The notes below the pieces were generated by a model. The model was not told where the DNA came from. It saw only the letters and a program-made list of their open reading frames with translations, and searched no databases. From Eubacterium limosum (lineage in GTDB: Bacteria; Bacillota; Clostridia; Eubacteriales; Eubacteriaceae): a DNA stretch of 64,000 bases. Of the stretch, positions 42,908-54,508 are shown one piece after another. The stretch is taken from contig NZ_CP019962.1 of NCBI RefSeq assembly GCF_000807675.2, forward strand, positions 4,251,157 through 4,315,156, read 5' to 3'. Both the position numbers and the translations under genes were made by a program. Every line of letters starts with the position of its first letter. Positions within the stretch are counted from its first letter, which is position 1.

Positions 42908-44575
42908 TTATTCATAATAAATTTCATCAATTGGTTTTCCAGCCGGAACCATCGGGTATACACCCTCTTCCTTGGAAATATTGCAATGAACAAGCACCGG
43001 CTCCTTCATATCTTTGATCTTTTCAAGCGCATCATCCAGCTCTTCAAGGCTGTTAACCTCAAAGCCCTTGATGCCGCTGGCAGCCGCCAGCTGGAGATAG
43101 TCCGTGGTTCCCTGATCTAGATCAGTCTGGGCATAACGTTTTTCATTGAAAAGCTTCTGCCATTGACGCACCATGCCAAGCGTCTGGTTATCAAAGAGGA
43201 ATATCTTAATGGGCAGGTTATAACGCTTCACCGTAATAAGCTCCTGACAGTTCATACGGAAGCTTCCATCGCCCGCAACCAGGATAACATCTTTATCCGG
43301 TTTAGCGAGTTGAACACCCACCGCAGCGCCTAAGCCAAAGCCCATGGTGCCAAGCCCGCCAGAGGTAACATACTGGCCTGGGAATTTAAATTTCCAGTAC
43401 TGGCCAACCCACATCTGATGCTGGCCAACCTCGGTTACAACATAAGCGTCTTCAAAAACATCGTTGATATGCTCCAGCATATTTTTAGGGTTGTATTCAT
43501 TTTTAGGCCGTTCAGGCAGCGGCCATTCCGCGATCTGTTTATACCATTCAGGATGCTTCTTCTCTTCCACCAGCTTAGAGAGAGCTGGCAGCACATCCTT
43601 GATATTAGCCTGAATATGAACATTAACCTGAATATTCTTTTCAAACTCTGTCGGGTCAATATCAATGTGAATAATTTTTTTATCTCGCATAAATTCATTA
43701 ATATTGCCTGTCACGCGGTCACTGAAGCGGGCGCCTACGGCGATCAGGGTATCACAATTGATCACCGCCAGATTGCACTCCTGAGAGCCGTGCATTCCGA
43801 CAAAGCCCAGTGAAAGCGGGTTGTCTCTCGGAATACAGCCCAGCCCCATCAAAGAATTGGCAACAGGAATCCCTGCTTTTTCTGCAAAGGCGACCAGCTC
43901 TTCGCTTGCGCCAGATTTTAAAACACCGCCGCCAGCATAGATCATGGGCCGTTCAGCGCGGTTAATAAACTCCGCGGAACGAACCAGCGCATCGCGGCTT
44001 GGCGTTGGAAAATAGTTTACAGGCTTCCGTTCATCGCTCAGAGGAACATATTCTGTTTCCGTCATAAAGATATCTTTTGGGATATCAATGACAACAGGAC
44101 CCGGCCGGCCTGTAGATGCAATGTTAAACGCTTCGTAAATGGATGGCGCCAGCATGGAGACATCTCTTACCTGAAAACTGTGCTTTGTAATCTGCATCGT
44201 TACGCTGACAATATCAACTTCCTGAAAAGAATCCTTTCCTAACAGGGATTGTGCCACCTGCCCGGTAAAGACAACCAAAGGCACAGAGTCCAGATACGCA
44301 TTGGCGATTCCGGTAATGGCATTGGTGGCTCCCGGGCCAGATGTGGTAATCGCGACACCTACCTTACCGCTGACACGCGCATAGCCATCAGCCGCGTGAA
44401 CGCCATTTTGTTCATGGCAGGGCTCGATCTGAGCAATTTTATGATCCATCCGGTAGAAAGCATCAAAAAGTGGTATGACAACGCCTCCCGGGAAAGAGAA
44501 AACATGTTCAACTCCCAATTCTTCGAGACAGCGTACGACAATCTCTGATCCTAATAATTTTTCTGCTTTTTTCAT
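42908..44575 (-). CDS. ilvB: Acetolactate synthase large (catalytic) subunit
   Basis: A 555-residue ThDP enzyme when started at 44575, behind GAGGAGAGAACG; the longer frame to 44608 lacks a ribosome site. It condenses two pyruvates to acetolactate, or pyruvate with 2-ketobutyrate. Visible are the catalytic Glu in EPCHEQNGVHAADGYAR, the FAD region GLGCIPRDNPLSLGFVGMHG and the ThDP motif VAGDGSFRMNCQEL. It is the last gene of the operon. No small regulatory subunit (ilvN) is encoded beside it, which is unusual. Confidence 0.94.
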   Translation of the reverse strand: MKKAEKLLGSEIVVRCLEELGVEHVFSFPGGVVIPLFDAFYRMDHKIAQIEPCHEQNGVHAADGYARVSGKVGVAITTSGPGATNAITGIANAYLDSVPLVVFTGQVAQSLLGKDSFQEVDIVSVTMQITKHSFQVRDVSMLAPSIYEAFNIASTGRPGPVVIDIPKDIFMTETEYVPLSDERKPVNYFPTPSRDALVRSAEFINRAERPMIYAGGGVLKSGASEELVAFAEKAGIPVANSLMGLGCIPRDNPLSLGFVGMHGSQECNLAVINCDTLIAVGARFSDRVTGNINEFMRDKKIIHIDIDPTEFEKNIQVNVHIQANIKDVLPALSKLVEEKKHPEWYKQIAEWPLPERPKNEYNPKNMLEHINDVFEDAYVVTEVGQHQMWVGQYWKFKFPGQYVTSGGLGTMGFGLGAAVGVQLAKPDKDVILVAGDGSFRMNCQELITVKRYNLPIKIFLFDNQTLGMVRQWQKLFNEKRYAQTDLDQGTTDYLQLAAASGIKGFEVNSLEELDDALEKIKDMKEPVLVHCNISKEEGVYPMVPAGKPIDEIYYE

Positions 44576-44618
44576 CGTTCTCTCCTCTATTTCTCTGGTT
44601 AGCAGCAAATATAAATCA

Positions 44619-44653
44619 ATCGTACTGCCAGATATAATATCTGGCAGTACGAT
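44619..44653. repeat. Perfect 16-bp hairpin between ilvD and ilvB
   Basis: ATCGTACTGCCAGATA and its exact reverse complement flank TAA. There is no strong T-run. It may stabilise or separate transcripts of the two genes. Confidence 0.75.
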
Positions 44654-44678
44654 ATTTTATAACAGCCGCTAGACCTGA

Positions 44679-46337
44679 CTATTCTAAAATAGCTCCCTTA
44701 TTTGCAGAAGACACAAGCTTTGCATAACGGGCCAGGTAACCCGTCTTAATTTCCGGTTCTTTTGGCGTCCAGCCTTCCCTACGTTTAGCCACTTCTTCCT
44801 CACTGACCTTCAGCTCAATGCTGCGGTTGGGAATATCAATGGAAATGATATCGCCTTCCTCTACAAAAGCGATTGGGCCGCCGGCCGCCGCTTCTGGTGA
44901 AACATGACCGACACAGGCACCTCTGGTAGCGCCGCTGAAACGGCCATCTGTAATCAACGCAACAGAGCTGCCAAGCCCTCTTCCCATGATGGCAGAGGTT
45001 GGGTTCAGCATTTCGCGCATGCCCGGGCCGCCTTTTGGTCCTTCATAGCGGATTACCACCACATCACCGGCGTTAATCTGATCATTATTGATGGCCTCCT
45101 GTGCTGCTTCCTCGCTCTCAAACACTCTGGCAGGGCCTTCATGCTTAAGCATTTCCGGTACGACCGCAGACTGTTTAACCACACAGGTATCTGGTGCCAG
45201 GCTGCCTTTCAGAACCGCAATACCGCCGGTTTTGCTGTAAGGATTTTCAACAGGGCGGATAACCTCAGGATTCAGATTATGAACCCCTTCGATATTTTCG
45301 CCCACTGTTTTTCCTGTGACCGTGATTAAATCTGTTTTTAACAGGCCAAGCTTGTTGATTTCACTCATAACCGCATAAATCCCGCCGGCAGCGTTCAAGT
45401 CTTCCACATAGGTATGGCCCGCAGGCGCCAAATGACACAGATTCGGTGTTTTCTCGCTGAGCTCATTGGCAATTTCCAAATTCAGATCCACACCACATTC
45501 ATGGGCAATCGCCGGCAGATGCAGCATCGAATTCGTGCTGCAGCCCAGCGCCATGTCCATTGTTAATGCGTTTCTGAAAGCATCCGCTGTCATAATATCC
45601 TTTGGTCGAATATCTTTTTCGAGCAGCTCCATGATCTGCATACCCGCACGTTTAGCCAGACGCAGACGTTCAGAGTAAACGGCCGGGATTGTGCCGTTGC
45701 CGCGCAGCCCCATGCCCAAAACCTCAGTCAGGCAATTCATGCTGTTAGCAGTATACATCCCCGAGCAAGAGCCACAGGTCGGACAGGTATTACATTCATA
45801 CTCTTCCAATGTTTCCTGAGACATTTTCCCGGCAGTATAGGAGCCCACCGCTTCTGACATACTGGAAAAGCTTGTTCTCAAATCGCCTACCCGTCCGGCC
45901 AGCATTGGGCCGCCGCTGACGAAAATAGCAGGCAGATTAAGACGGGCTGCCGCCATTAAAAGCCCGGGAACATTTTTATCGCAATTTGGAATCATTACCA
46001 AAGCGTCAAAGGCGTGGGCCATTGCCATGGCTTCGGTAGAGTCGGCAATCAGATCTCGGGTAACCAGCGAATATTTCATCCCCTGATGGCCCATTGCTAT
46101 CCCATCACAGACAGCGATTGCTGGAAATTCCAGAGGAACCCCACCAGCCAGACGAACACCAGCTTTTACGGCTTCTGTAATTTTATCGAGATTCATATGC
46201 CCCGGAACGACTTCATTATAAGAGTTAACAACGCCAATCAAAGGTCTTGTCATTTCTTCTTCGGTCAAGCCAAGCGCTCTCAGAAGCGCCCGCTTCGGCA
46301 CATTCTGCATTCCTGATTTTATGGAATCACTACGCAT
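44679..46337 (-). CDS. ilvD: Dihydroxy-acid dehydratase
   Basis: A 552-residue Fe-S dehydratase converting dihydroxy-acids to 2-keto acids in valine and isoleucine synthesis. Cluster-binding cysteines occur in PNCDKNVPG and [33 protein letters not shown]-type and [20 protein letters not shown] segments are conserved. It lies between leuB and ilvB in the operon. Confidence 0.96.
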   Translation of the reverse strand: MRSDSIKSGMQNVPKRALLRALGLTEEEMTRPLIGVVNSYNEVVPGHMNLDKITEAVKAGVRLAGGVPLEFPAIAVCDGIAMGHQGMKYSLVTRDLIADSTEAMAMAHAFDALVMIPNCDKNVPGLLMAAARLNLPAIFVSGGPMLAGRVGDLRTSFSSMSEAVGSYTAGKMSQETLEEYECNTCPTCGSCSGMYTANSMNCLTEVLGMGLRGNGTIPAVYSERLRLAKRAGMQIMELLEKDIRPKDIMTADAFRNALTMDMALGCSTNSMLHLPAIAHECGVDLNLEIANELSEKTPNLCHLAPAGHTYVEDLNAAGGIYAVMSEINKLGLLKTDLITVTGKTVGENIEGVHNLNPEVIRPVENPYSKTGGIAVLKGSLAPDTCVVKQSAVVPEMLKHEGPARVFESEEAAQEAINNDQINAGDVVVIRYEGPKGGPGMREMLNPTSAIMGRGLGSSVALITDGRFSGATRGACVGHVSPEAAAGGPIAFVEEGDIISIDIPNRSIELKVSEEEVAKRREGWTPKEPEIKTGYLARYAKLVSSANKGAILE

Positions 46338-46354
46338 AATTTTTCTCCTTATTA

Positions 46355-47416
46355 TTATAGATTAGAAATAATTTTTTCACCCATTTCGACACAGCCGACA
46401 ACATTGCTATTGTCACCGGCAATATCGCCGGTGCGGTAACCCTGAGCAAGTGTCTTTTTCACTGCGTCCTCAATATTGTCCGCCTCATCCGAAAGGCCTA
46501 AGGAATAGCGCAGCATCATTGCGACAGACAGCACTGTGGCAATCGGGTTGGCTTTATCCTGCCCAGCGATATCTGGCGCTGAGCCATGAATCGGTTCATA
46601 CATGCCAAACTTGCCTTCGCCCAGGCTGGCCGAAGGCAGCATTCCGATCGACCCGGTAAGCATGCTGGCTTCATCGGATAGAATGTCTCCGAAAAGATTT
46701 CCTGTCAAGATAACATCAAACTGATGCGGATTAATGACAAGCTGCATGGCCGCATTATCGACATACAGATGGTCCAGCTCGACATCGGGGTATTCCCTGG
46801 CAATTTCAAGAACCACTGAACGCCAGAAGCGTGAAGTTTCAAGAACATTTGCCTTATCGACACTGGTTACCTTTCCGCCGCGCTTTTTCGCGCTGTCAAA
46901 GGCTACCCGGGCAATTCTTTCTACCTCTGGCCGCGTGTAATTCATTAAGTCAGAAGCGCCGAAATCGCCGTCTTTTTTCTTTTCCCCAAAATATACATCG
47001 CCGGTCAGTTCACGGACGACTAAAACGTCCAGACCATCGCCGATAATCTCGGATTTTAACGGTGAAGCGTCTCTCAGCTCTTCAAAAAGCATGGCTGGTC
47101 TCAGGTTCGCGAACAAGCCAAGAGCCTTGCGAATGCCTAAGAGGCCGGCCTCTGGTCGCTTGTCCCCTGGCAGGTTATCCCACTTTGGACCGCCGAGGGC
47201 ACCTAACAATACAGCGTCACTGGCTTTACAGATATCCACCGTTTTCTGCGGAAGCGGTGTGTCGCAGGCATCAATAGCTGCGCCCCCTGCCAGAACTTCT
47301 GTATAGTCAAAGGTATGATTGTACTTTTCACCAATTTTATCCAGCACTTTCATGCTGGCTTCTACGATTTCAGGACCGATTCCGTCCCCTTTAATAACTG
47401 CTATTTTATAATTCAT
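46355..47416 (-). CDS. leuB: 3-isopropylmalate dehydrogenase
   Basis: A 353-residue NAD-dependent beta-decarboxylating dehydrogenase. [19 protein letters not shown] opens the protein. [26 protein letters not shown] and the metal/substrate segment [19 protein letters not shown] follow, with [18 protein letters not shown] near the end. In this pathway the enzyme likely also serves methylmalate from citramalate. It lies 17 bp before ilvD. Confidence 0.95.
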   Translation of the reverse strand: MNYKIAVIKGDGIGPEIVEASMKVLDKIGEKYNHTFDYTEVLAGGAAIDACDTPLPQKTVDICKASDAVLLGALGGPKWDNLPGDKRPEAGLLGIRKALGLFANLRPAMLFEELRDASPLKSEIIGDGLDVLVVRELTGDVYFGEKKKDGDFGASDLMNYTRPEVERIARVAFDSAKKRGGKVTSVDKANVLETSRFWRSVVLEIAREYPDVELDHLYVDNAAMQLVINPHQFDVILTGNLFGDILSDEASMLTGSIGMLPSASLGEGKFGMYEPIHGSAPDIAGQDKANPIATVLSVAMMLRYSLGLSDEADNIEDAVKKTLAQGYRTGDIAGDNSNVVGCVEMGEKIISNL

Positions 47417-47455
47417 TGATTTTTCTCCTCTGTAACCTACTCAATTTTTTTCAAA

Positions 47456-47482
47456 GCACAGGCTGGAAATCCAGCCTGTATA
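47456..47482. repeat. Hairpin between leuD and leuB
   Basis: ACAGGCTGG and CCAGCCTGT pair around AAAT without a T-run. Like the hairpins at 44619 and 50939 it lies in an operon junction. Confidence 0.65.
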
Positions 47483-47490
47483 TAATGAAG

Positions 47491-47982
47491 CTAAATGAGA
47501 TTCTCGTTGACGTAATTTACCAGGCCGCCTGCTGCGATCAGCTTCTGCATAAATTCAGGGAATGCCTGTCCCTGGAAGCTCTGTCCCTTGGTCACGTCAG
47601 TGATAACGCCAGAGTCGAAATCCACTTCTACTTCGTCGCCTGCTTCAATCGCTGCCACCGCTTCCGGACATTCCAGAATCGGCAGCCCGATATTGATGGA
47701 ATTGCGATAAAAAATACGCGCAAAGCTATTGGCGATTACACAGGAGACGCCTGAGGCTTTGATGGCAATGGGCGCATGCTCTCTTGAAGAGCCGCAGCCA
47801 AAATTATCATCAGCGACGATGATATCGCCGTCCTCCACGCGTTTTATAAAATCCTTATCAATATCCTCCATACAATGCTCCGCTAATTCCAGAGGATCGC
47901 TGGTGTTCAGGTATCTTGCGGGAATAATAACGTCTGTATCAACATTGTTGCCATATCTAAATACTTTTCCTTTTGCTTTCAT
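47491..47982 (-). CDS. leuD: 3-isopropylmalate dehydratase small subunit
   Basis: A 163-residue swivelling domain of isopropylmalate isomerase. The start is the ATG at 47982, behind GGAGG; a longer frame overlapping leuC is a shadow. [20 protein letters not shown] opens the protein, and [18 protein letters not shown] with [20 protein letters not shown] complete the family pattern. It works with LeuC and probably also isomerises citramalate. Confidence 0.95.
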   Translation of the reverse strand: MKAKGKVFRYGNNVDTDVIIPARYLNTSDPLELAEHCMEDIDKDFIKRVEDGDIIVADDNFGCGSSREHAPIAIKASGVSCVIANSFARIFYRNSINIGLPILECPEAVAAIEAGDEVEVDFDSGVITDVTKGQSFQGQAFPEFMQKLIAAGGLVNYVNENLI

Positions 47983-47998
47983 GATGCGTTCCTCCTTT

Positions 47999-49261
47999 TT
48001 ATAATTCTTCTGGTCCGGCAATACGGCCCAGGATAGCAGATGCCGCCGCAACCTCGGGGCTCGCCAGATAGACTTCCGAGTCCACATGGCCCATGCGTCC
48101 GACAAAGTTACGGTTTGTTGTGGAAACACAGCGTTCTCCCGCTGCCAGAATCCCCATATGTCCGCCCAGGCATGGCCCGCAGGTCGGTGTGCTCACCGTT
48201 GCGCCCGCTTCAATAAAGTCTTTTAAATATCCCGCTTCCATACAATCCAGGTAAATCTGCTGAGTTGCTGGAATAATCAAAACACGGATTCCTTTGGCAA
48301 CATGCTTACCGCGCATCAGATCTGCGGCCTTTTTAAAGTCTGAGAAACGTCCATTGGTGCATGAGCCGATAACAACCTGGTCAATCTTAACCGGTTCAGT
48401 AATTTCATCAACGGTTTTAGTGTTTTCAGGCAAGTGCGGGAATGCCACCGTAGACTTGATATCTGCCAGATTAATATCGTACACAGCGTCATACTCGGCG
48501 TCGGCGTCTGCTTCAAAGGCCTTGTATTCCTTGGTGGAATGTTCCTTCATATATTCGATGGTCTTATCGTCGACAGGGAAGATACCATTTTTACCGCCAG
48601 CTTCAATGGCCATATTTGCAATGGTGAAGCGATCATCCATCGTCAGGCTTGACACACCCTCTCCGGCAAATTCCATTGATTTATAAAGCGCACCATCCAC
48701 ACCAATCATTCCGATAATGTGAAGAATCAGGTCTTTTCCTGAAACACCTTCTTTGAAAGCGCCAGTCAGATTGAATTTAATGGCAGACGGCACCTTAAAC
48801 CAGGCTTTACCGGTTGCCATACCAACCGCCATGTCGGTAGAACCCACACCGGTTGAGAAAGCCCCAAGCGCACCATAGGTACAGGTGTGAGAATCTGCCC
48901 CAATCACGACATCGCCGGCAACAACCAGCCCCTTTTCCGGCAGCAGAGCATGCTCTACACCCATTTCGCCGATTTCAAAATAGTTGGTGACATCCTGCTC
49001 ACAGGCAAAACAGCGCACCTGTTTGCACTGCTCCGCAGCCTTAATATCCTTGTTCGGCGCAAAATGGTCTGGGACCAGCGCAACCTTGTCTTTGTCAAAA
49101 ACGGTTTCCTTATTAATATTTTTAAAAACATTGATGGCTACCGGTGAGGTAATATCATTCCCCAACACCAGGTCCAGGTCTGCCATGATCAAATCACCCG
49201 GTTTTACGGATTCCAGACCAGCATGTGCCGCCAATATTTTCTGAGTCATTGTCATACCCAA
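47999..49261 (-). CDS. leuC: 3-isopropylmalate dehydratase large subunit
   Basis: A ~420-residue aconitase-type protein. Fe-S ligands lie in [13 protein letters not shown] and [13 protein letters not shown]. The probable start is a TTG at 49261 giving an [16 protein letters not shown]-terminus, with AAGGAGA eight bases upstream. A GTG at 49270 is almost on top of that ribosome site, and the next ATG is too far. With LeuD it isomerises isopropylmalate, and probably citramalate. Confidence 0.93.
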   Translation of the reverse strand: MGMTMTQKILAAHAGLESVKPGDLIMADLDLVLGNDITSPVAINVFKNINKETVFDKDKVALVPDHFAPNKDIKAAEQCKQVRCFACEQDVTNYFEIGEMGVEHALLPEKGLVVAGDVVIGADSHTCTYGALGAFSTGVGSTDMAVGMATGKAWFKVPSAIKFNLTGAFKEGVSGKDLILHIIGMIGVDGALYKSMEFAGEGVSSLTMDDRFTIANMAIEAGGKNGIFPVDDKTIEYMKEHSTKEYKAFEADADAEYDAVYDINLADIKSTVAFPHLPENTKTVDEITEPVKIDQVVIGSCTNGRFSDFKKAADLMRGKHVAKGIRVLIIPATQQIYLDCMEAGYLKDFIEAGATVSTPTCGPCLGGHMGILAAGERCVSTTNRNFVGRMGHVDSEVYLASPEVAAASAILGRIAGPEEL

Positions 49262-49283
49262 AATGATCACTCTCCTTCTTAAT

Positions 49284-50879
49284 TTATATAAATTTAAACT
49301 CTTTCAATTTTCTTTCCATATCGTTGAGAAGCTTGTACTCAATCGAATCGATTAACGCGATAAGGCTGGCTTCAATAACGTCAGTGGAAACGCCGACGTT
49401 TGTCCAGATATCCTCGCCATCTGTGCTTTCGATTAAAACACGGACTTTCGAGGCTGTCGCGCCTTTATCAATCACGCGGACCTTAAAGTCTGTGAGGCGA
49501 ACCTCCTTAATTTTGGGATAAAAGACCTCCAGAGCTTTTCTGAGCGCTTTATCCAAAGCATTTACAGGGCCGTCACCTTCAGCAGCGTTGATTTCAGACT
49601 GTCCCTCAACATTGACCTTTACAACGGCAGAAGCGCTGAGTGCCCGGCCTTCAACAGGCTTTTCACCGATGGTTTTAAAATCTTCAATCTGAAAAAACGG
49701 CCGGTATTTTCCAAGTTCTTTGCGAATCAAAAGCTTGATACTGCTCTCAGCACCTTCAAATTGATAGCCCTGATACTCGAGCTCTTTAATTTTGTCCATC
49801 ACCCGCGTGGTTTCTTCTGATTTTTTTGTCAGGCTTGGATCAATTTCATTGATCAGCTGGATAATGGTACTGCGCCCGGCAACCTCTGACATTAAAATCC
49901 GCCGCTGGTTCCCTACAGACTCTGGTGGAATATGCTCAAAGGAAGTCGGCGCTTTTAATACCGCGTCAATATGCATGCCGCCCTTATGAGCAAAGGCGCT
50001 TTTACCCACAAAGGGTTCTCGCCCGGACAAAACATAATTGGAAATTTCCGCGATACGGATGGCCGAGCTGGTCAGCTTTTCCATTGACTCTGGGCTCAGG
50101 CAGTCATACCCCAGCTTTAGCTGAAGATTGGGAATAATCGAAGAAAGATTGGCGTTTCCACATCGTTCTCCATAGCCTAAAAAAGTTCCCTGCACCTGTC
50201 TTGCCCCGGCCTGTACTGCCATAATACTATTTGCTACGCCCAGACCACTGTCATTATGGCAATGAATGCCGACGGCAATGCCGACTTCACTGGCAACATG
50301 CTTTACAATCTCCATGATTTCCATGGGGAGAGTACCGCCGTTGGTATCACAAAGGGCGACGCATTCGGCTCCGCCGCGCTCAGCTGCTTTCAGAACCTCA
50401 ACAGCATATGCCGGGTCCATCTTGTAGCCGTCAAAGAAATGTTCTGCGTCAAAGGTTACAGCCTTTCCACTTGCTTTTAAAAAAGCCATCGTATCCTCAA
50501 CCATCGCAAGATTTTCGTCCAGTGTCGTTTTAATAATCTCTGTGATATGAAAAGGCCACGCTTTTCCAAAAATAGCAACTGCCGGTGTATCCGCCTGAAT
50601 AATCGCCTGCAGGTTTGCATCATCTTCCACATCAATGCCGCTTCTTCTTGTACTGCCAAATGCGCACAGCTTTGAATGCTTCAGTTCAATATCCTTAACG
50701 CGTTCAAAAAACTCGATATCCTTTGGATTTGATCCCGGGTTACCCGCTTCGATGATATCAATGCCTACCCGGTCCAGCGTTTCCAGTACCCGGATTTTAT
50801 CCTCTACAGAAAAGGATATTCCTTCTGCCTGGGCTCCATCCCTAAGGGTAGAATCGAATAAAATTATTTTTTCGGACAT
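49284..50879 (-). CDS. cimA: Citramalate synthase
   Basis: A 531-residue HMGL-like TIM barrel enzyme with [20 protein letters not shown] at the start, [17 protein letters not shown] and the metal-binding [12 protein letters not shown] long C-terminal LeuA-type regulatory domain (about residue 400 onward) carries [19 protein letters not shown]. The Gly-Ser-Asn-Pro segment and NGG distinguish CimA-type sequences from isopropylmalate synthases. It condenses acetyl-CoA with pyruvate, giving isoleucine from pyruvate without threonine, which suits an acetogen. No leuA is in the window. Confidence 0.92.
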   Translation of the reverse strand: MSEKIILFDSTLRDGAQAEGISFSVEDKIRVLETLDRVGIDIIEAGNPGSNPKDIEFFERVKDIELKHSKLCAFGSTRRSGIDVEDDANLQAIIQADTPAVAIFGKAWPFHITEIIKTTLDENLAMVEDTMAFLKASGKAVTFDAEHFFDGYKMDPAYAVEVLKAAERGGAECVALCDTNGGTLPMEIMEIVKHVASEVGIAVGIHCHNDSGLGVANSIMAVQAGARQVQGTFLGYGERCGNANLSSIIPNLQLKLGYDCLSPESMEKLTSSAIRIAEISNYVLSGREPFVGKSAFAHKGGMHIDAVLKAPTSFEHIPPESVGNQRRILMSEVAGRSTIIQLINEIDPSLTKKSEETTRVMDKIKELEYQGYQFEGAESSIKLLIRKELGKYRPFFQIEDFKTIGEKPVEGRALSASAVVKVNVEGQSEINAAEGDGPVNALDKALRKALEVFYPKIKEVRLTDFKVRVIDKGATASKVRVLIESTDGEDIWTNVGVSTDVIEASLIALIDSIEYKLLNDMERKLKEFKFI

Positions 50880-50936
50880 TCTTGTTCCTCTTTCTACTCT
50901 CCGTTACGAAGGGATTTTAGCAATTTGTTTATTTTA

Positions 50937-50974
50937 TGAAAGAAGGCAAAAGGATAACCTTCTGCCTTCTTGGT
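50937..50974 (-). terminator. Attenuator-like hairpin between ilvC and cimA
   Basis: AAGAAGGCA and TGCCTTCTT form a 9-bp stem with a 14-nt loop; only a weak T-run (TTCAT) follows on the minus strand. It may lower transcription past ilvC. Confidence 0.55.
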
Positions 50975-50995
50975 GAATAAGCGTTAACTGGACAA

Positions 50996-52024
<1,029 letters not shown>

Positions 52025-52033
52025 TTATATAAA

Positions 52034-52365
52034 AAAACCGCCTCTTTGTATACAATTCTGTCATTGTATAAAAAGAGGCGGATAATATATACATATCCAC
52101 GGTACCACTCTTCTTTAAAACAGCCTCACGGCCATTTCCTCTTCAGGTCGGAACAGACATTTGTCTTTCTTAACCCTAGTCATTTAACGCTGACACTCCT
52201 GTTACAGGATAACGGCTTCCCCTACTAGTTTGGTAAACTTTCAGGTCAGCAGCTCGCAAGTGAGTATTACATACCCCTTTATTGTTGGCATCACACCATT
52301 CGCCAACTCTCTGGAATAAAGACCTACGGTATCTTTCTCTTGGTCATAGCTGTTAGATATTTTTG
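52034..52365 (-). ncRNA. T-box leader of the ilv-leu operon
   Basis: The minus strand contains the T-box AGTGGTACCGTGGATATG at about 52096-52113. The terminator lies at 52034-52083 (CCGCCTCTTT and AAAGAGGCGG arms, T-run). Upstream is a long stem-I region with AGAGAGTTGGCGAATGGTGTGA-like sequence. A possible specifier in stem I reads TAATACTCACTT, giving CTC (Leu) at 52264-52262, followed by A. Uncharged tRNA-Leu would then induce the operon. The codon is inferred by eye only. Confidence 0.88.
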
Positions 52366-52376
52366 ATGTTGAAAAG

Positions 52377-52405
52377 ATTATATCTGTTTCTAAAACCTTT
52401 GTCAA
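52377..52405 (-). promoter_or_regulatory. Promoter of the T-box/ilv operon
   Basis: On the minus strand TTGACA and TATAAT are separated by exactly 17 bp, just upstream of the leader's stem I. Confidence 0.85.
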
Positions 52406-52497
52406 CACTTATTTTTGCTTGTTTTAATTTTAACAACCTGAAACCGCTTACCCCCAATGGAATTATTTTTATTTTATCACTTTAGAGGCTTAAATCT

Positions 52498-52552
52498 TAA
52501 AAGCACAGCGAAAAGACTTTTATTTTACTATGCCTCTTTCCGCTGTGCCATT
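52498..52552 (-). terminator. Terminator after the GH13-TadA gene
   Basis: GCACAGCG and CGCTGTGC pair across a long partly paired loop; TTTTA follows on the minus strand. Confidence 0.65.
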
Positions 52553-52559
52553 GTTTTAT

Positions 52560-54452
52560 CTAACGGTTATTTTGAAAAAAACGTTCAAGCAGTTCCTGGC
52601 ATTTCTCTTCACAGATACCGGAATAAATTTCCGTTGCATTTGAAAGCATTGGATGCTTTCCCAGCTCTGCCGTTGTCTCGACACCGCCAAACCGCGTTTC
52701 CCATGTCCCGTAAACCAGTTTCCTGATTCGGCTTTGAATAACTGCCCCCATACACATGGGGCACGGTTCCGCTGTCACATAAAGTTCACAGTCGTCCAGA
52801 CGCCATCGTCCAAGTTTTTTTGAAGCCTCACGAATAACAAGCATCTCGGCATGTGCCGTTGGGTCCTGCAGCGTTTCTTTCTGGTTGTGGGCCGCTGCTA
52901 TGATCTCTCCATTGTGCAAGATCACTGCCCCAACAGGCACCTCACCTTCTTCGATGCCCCTTTCAGCCTCCTCTATTGCTTTAGACATAATATCCTGCAT
53001 GGTCATCCCTATAGGAGTTTCAAGAGTCTGGTCGCATTTCTCCTCTCGGGATTTGATCTCCCCAGCGGACTGCTCTTCTGCTTGGCTGCTGCTTGGCTGT
53101 TCTGTTATTTCCTCGACGACAAGACCGCAGCTCTCATCTACCAGAACACGTCCAGAATCTCCAGGAATTTCAACACTGCCGTCACACTCCACAATTTCGT
53201 TATTATACAAATCCCTAAATTTTCCTCTCAGGTCATGGTGCTCAACTCTGACAGAATTCTCCTCGCTGTTAAACAGGGCGTAGACCTGTTCATTTTCAAA
53301 ACGCCTCATGAATCCCATTTGCTGCGACTTTACAAATAATTCTTTATAATCGCCGTAGCGTATTGCTCTCGACGCCCTTCTAACCGCCGCCATACGGCAG
53401 ATTTTCTGATATAAATCACAGCGCTCATCAAAATGCATGCTTTCATAATTTGGTCTGAGCGGCGCGTCTGTCCCATTCCCTTTTACACCCTTGGCGCCCT
53501 GTTCGCTGCCATAGTAAATCGAAGGAATCCCCGGCATGGTATAAAGCATCAGATAAAGCGGATACAACCACGCTTCACGGGTCAGGGTTGAGGCCACCCG
53601 GTCTACATCATGGTTGTCCACAAAATTGAAAGTATAAAAGCTTTTGTAAATGCCATACTCGCCAAAAAGGCGGTTCAGGGAAAAGGAAATCTCAAAGTAG
53701 TTTTTGGTATTCAGGCTGGAATACAACCCTTTGTAGTCCTCATAATTGGTTACAGAATCAAGATGCCCCTCCTGTACCAGCACATTATAATCGCCGTGGA
53801 CACTCTCACCGACAAACCAGAAGTCCTGCTTCAAATTTTTGGAAAAATCACTAAGCTCTCTTAAAAACTCAGTGCTCATAACGTTGGCAGCGTCCATCCG
53901 GACGCCGTCTATATGAAATGTTTCAATCCAAAAACGCATGACTTCTTTTAAATAATCCTTTACCTCTGGATTATAAAGGTTCAGTTTGACAAGATTGTCA
54001 TGCCCCGCCCAGTTTTCATAGCTAAGGCCATCGTTAAAGCTGTTATTTCCCCAAAAATTAACGCCGAGGAACCAATCTTTATAACGCGAGTTTTCCCGGT
54101 TCTGTTTCATATCCTGAAAAGCAAAAAAATCCCTTCCTACATGATTAAAAACACAGTCCAGCACCACCTTAAAACCACTATCATGGAGTTTGTTCATAAG
54201 CGCCGCTAAATCTTCATTTGTGCCCAGACGCCTGTCAACCGTATAATAGTCTGTTGTGTCGTATCCATGCGATACTGAACTGAACAGAGGCCCAAGCAAA
54301 ATCGTATTAATGCCCAGCTTTTTTAAGTATTCCAGAAGATTCTCTATTTTCCAGAGGCGGTGCTTTGTTTGTCCGCACTGCTCCTGGTATTCCTCAGCTC
54401 CGGCAAAGCCCATCGTAAAAATGTGATATACATTAAAGTCGCCAAAATCCAT
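52560..54452 (-). CDS. GH13 alpha-amylase-family protein fused to tRNA adenosine deaminase TadA
   Basis: A 630-residue bifunctional-looking protein. Residues 1-440 form an amylase-type barrel with the catalytic set Asp187 (DGVRMDAAN), Glu216 (FVGESVHG) and Asp279 (FVDNHDVDR), followed by a small beta domain. Residues ~450-480 are an acidic, Ser/Gln-rich linker. Residues ~483-628 are TadA, with zinc/catalytic HAE at 534-536 and PCPMC at 563-567. TadA converts A34 to inosine in tRNA-Arg and is usually a free ~150-residue protein. No second tadA is in the window. Two ATG codons at the domain border (residues 483 and 485) follow an ATAGGG, so a separate TadA may also be made by internal initiation. 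Confidence 0.88.
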   Translation of the reverse strand: MDFGDFNVYHIFTMGFAGAEEYQEQCGQTKHRLWKIENLLEYLKKLGINTILLGPLFSSVSHGYDTTDYYTVDRRLGTNEDLAALMNKLHDSGFKVVLDCVFNHVGRDFFAFQDMKQNRENSRYKDWFLGVNFWGNNSFNDGLSYENWAGHDNLVKLNLYNPEVKDYLKEVMRFWIETFHIDGVRMDAANVMSTEFLRELSDFSKNLKQDFWFVGESVHGDYNVLVQEGHLDSVTNYEDYKGLYSSLNTKNYFEISFSLNRLFGEYGIYKSFYTFNFVDNHDVDRVASTLTREAWLYPLYLMLYTMPGIPSIYYGSEQGAKGVKGNGTDAPLRPNYESMHFDERCDLYQKICRMAAVRRASRAIRYGDYKELFVKSQQMGFMRRFENEQVYALFNSEENSVRVEHHDLRGKFRDLYNNEIVECDGSVEIPGDSGRVLVDESCGLVVEEITEQPSSSQAEEQSAGEIKSREEKCDQTLETPIGMTMQDIMSKAIEEAERGIEEGEVPVGAVILHNGEIIAAAHNQKETLQDPTAHAEMLVIREASKKLGRWRLDDCELYVTAEPCPMCMGAVIQSRIRKLVYGTWETRFGGVETTAELGKHPMLSNATEIYSGICEEKCQELLERFFQNNR

Positions 54453-54508
54453 AAGGTTCCTCCTGTTAATGCTGTTTTCTTTTGATTATAACACTTTTTC
54501 CTTTAATA

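Noticed and set aside
52885-53339. Plus-strand frames over the linker of the GH13-TadA gene
   Set aside because: They are antisense to an intact, recognisable two-domain protein and have no ribosome site.
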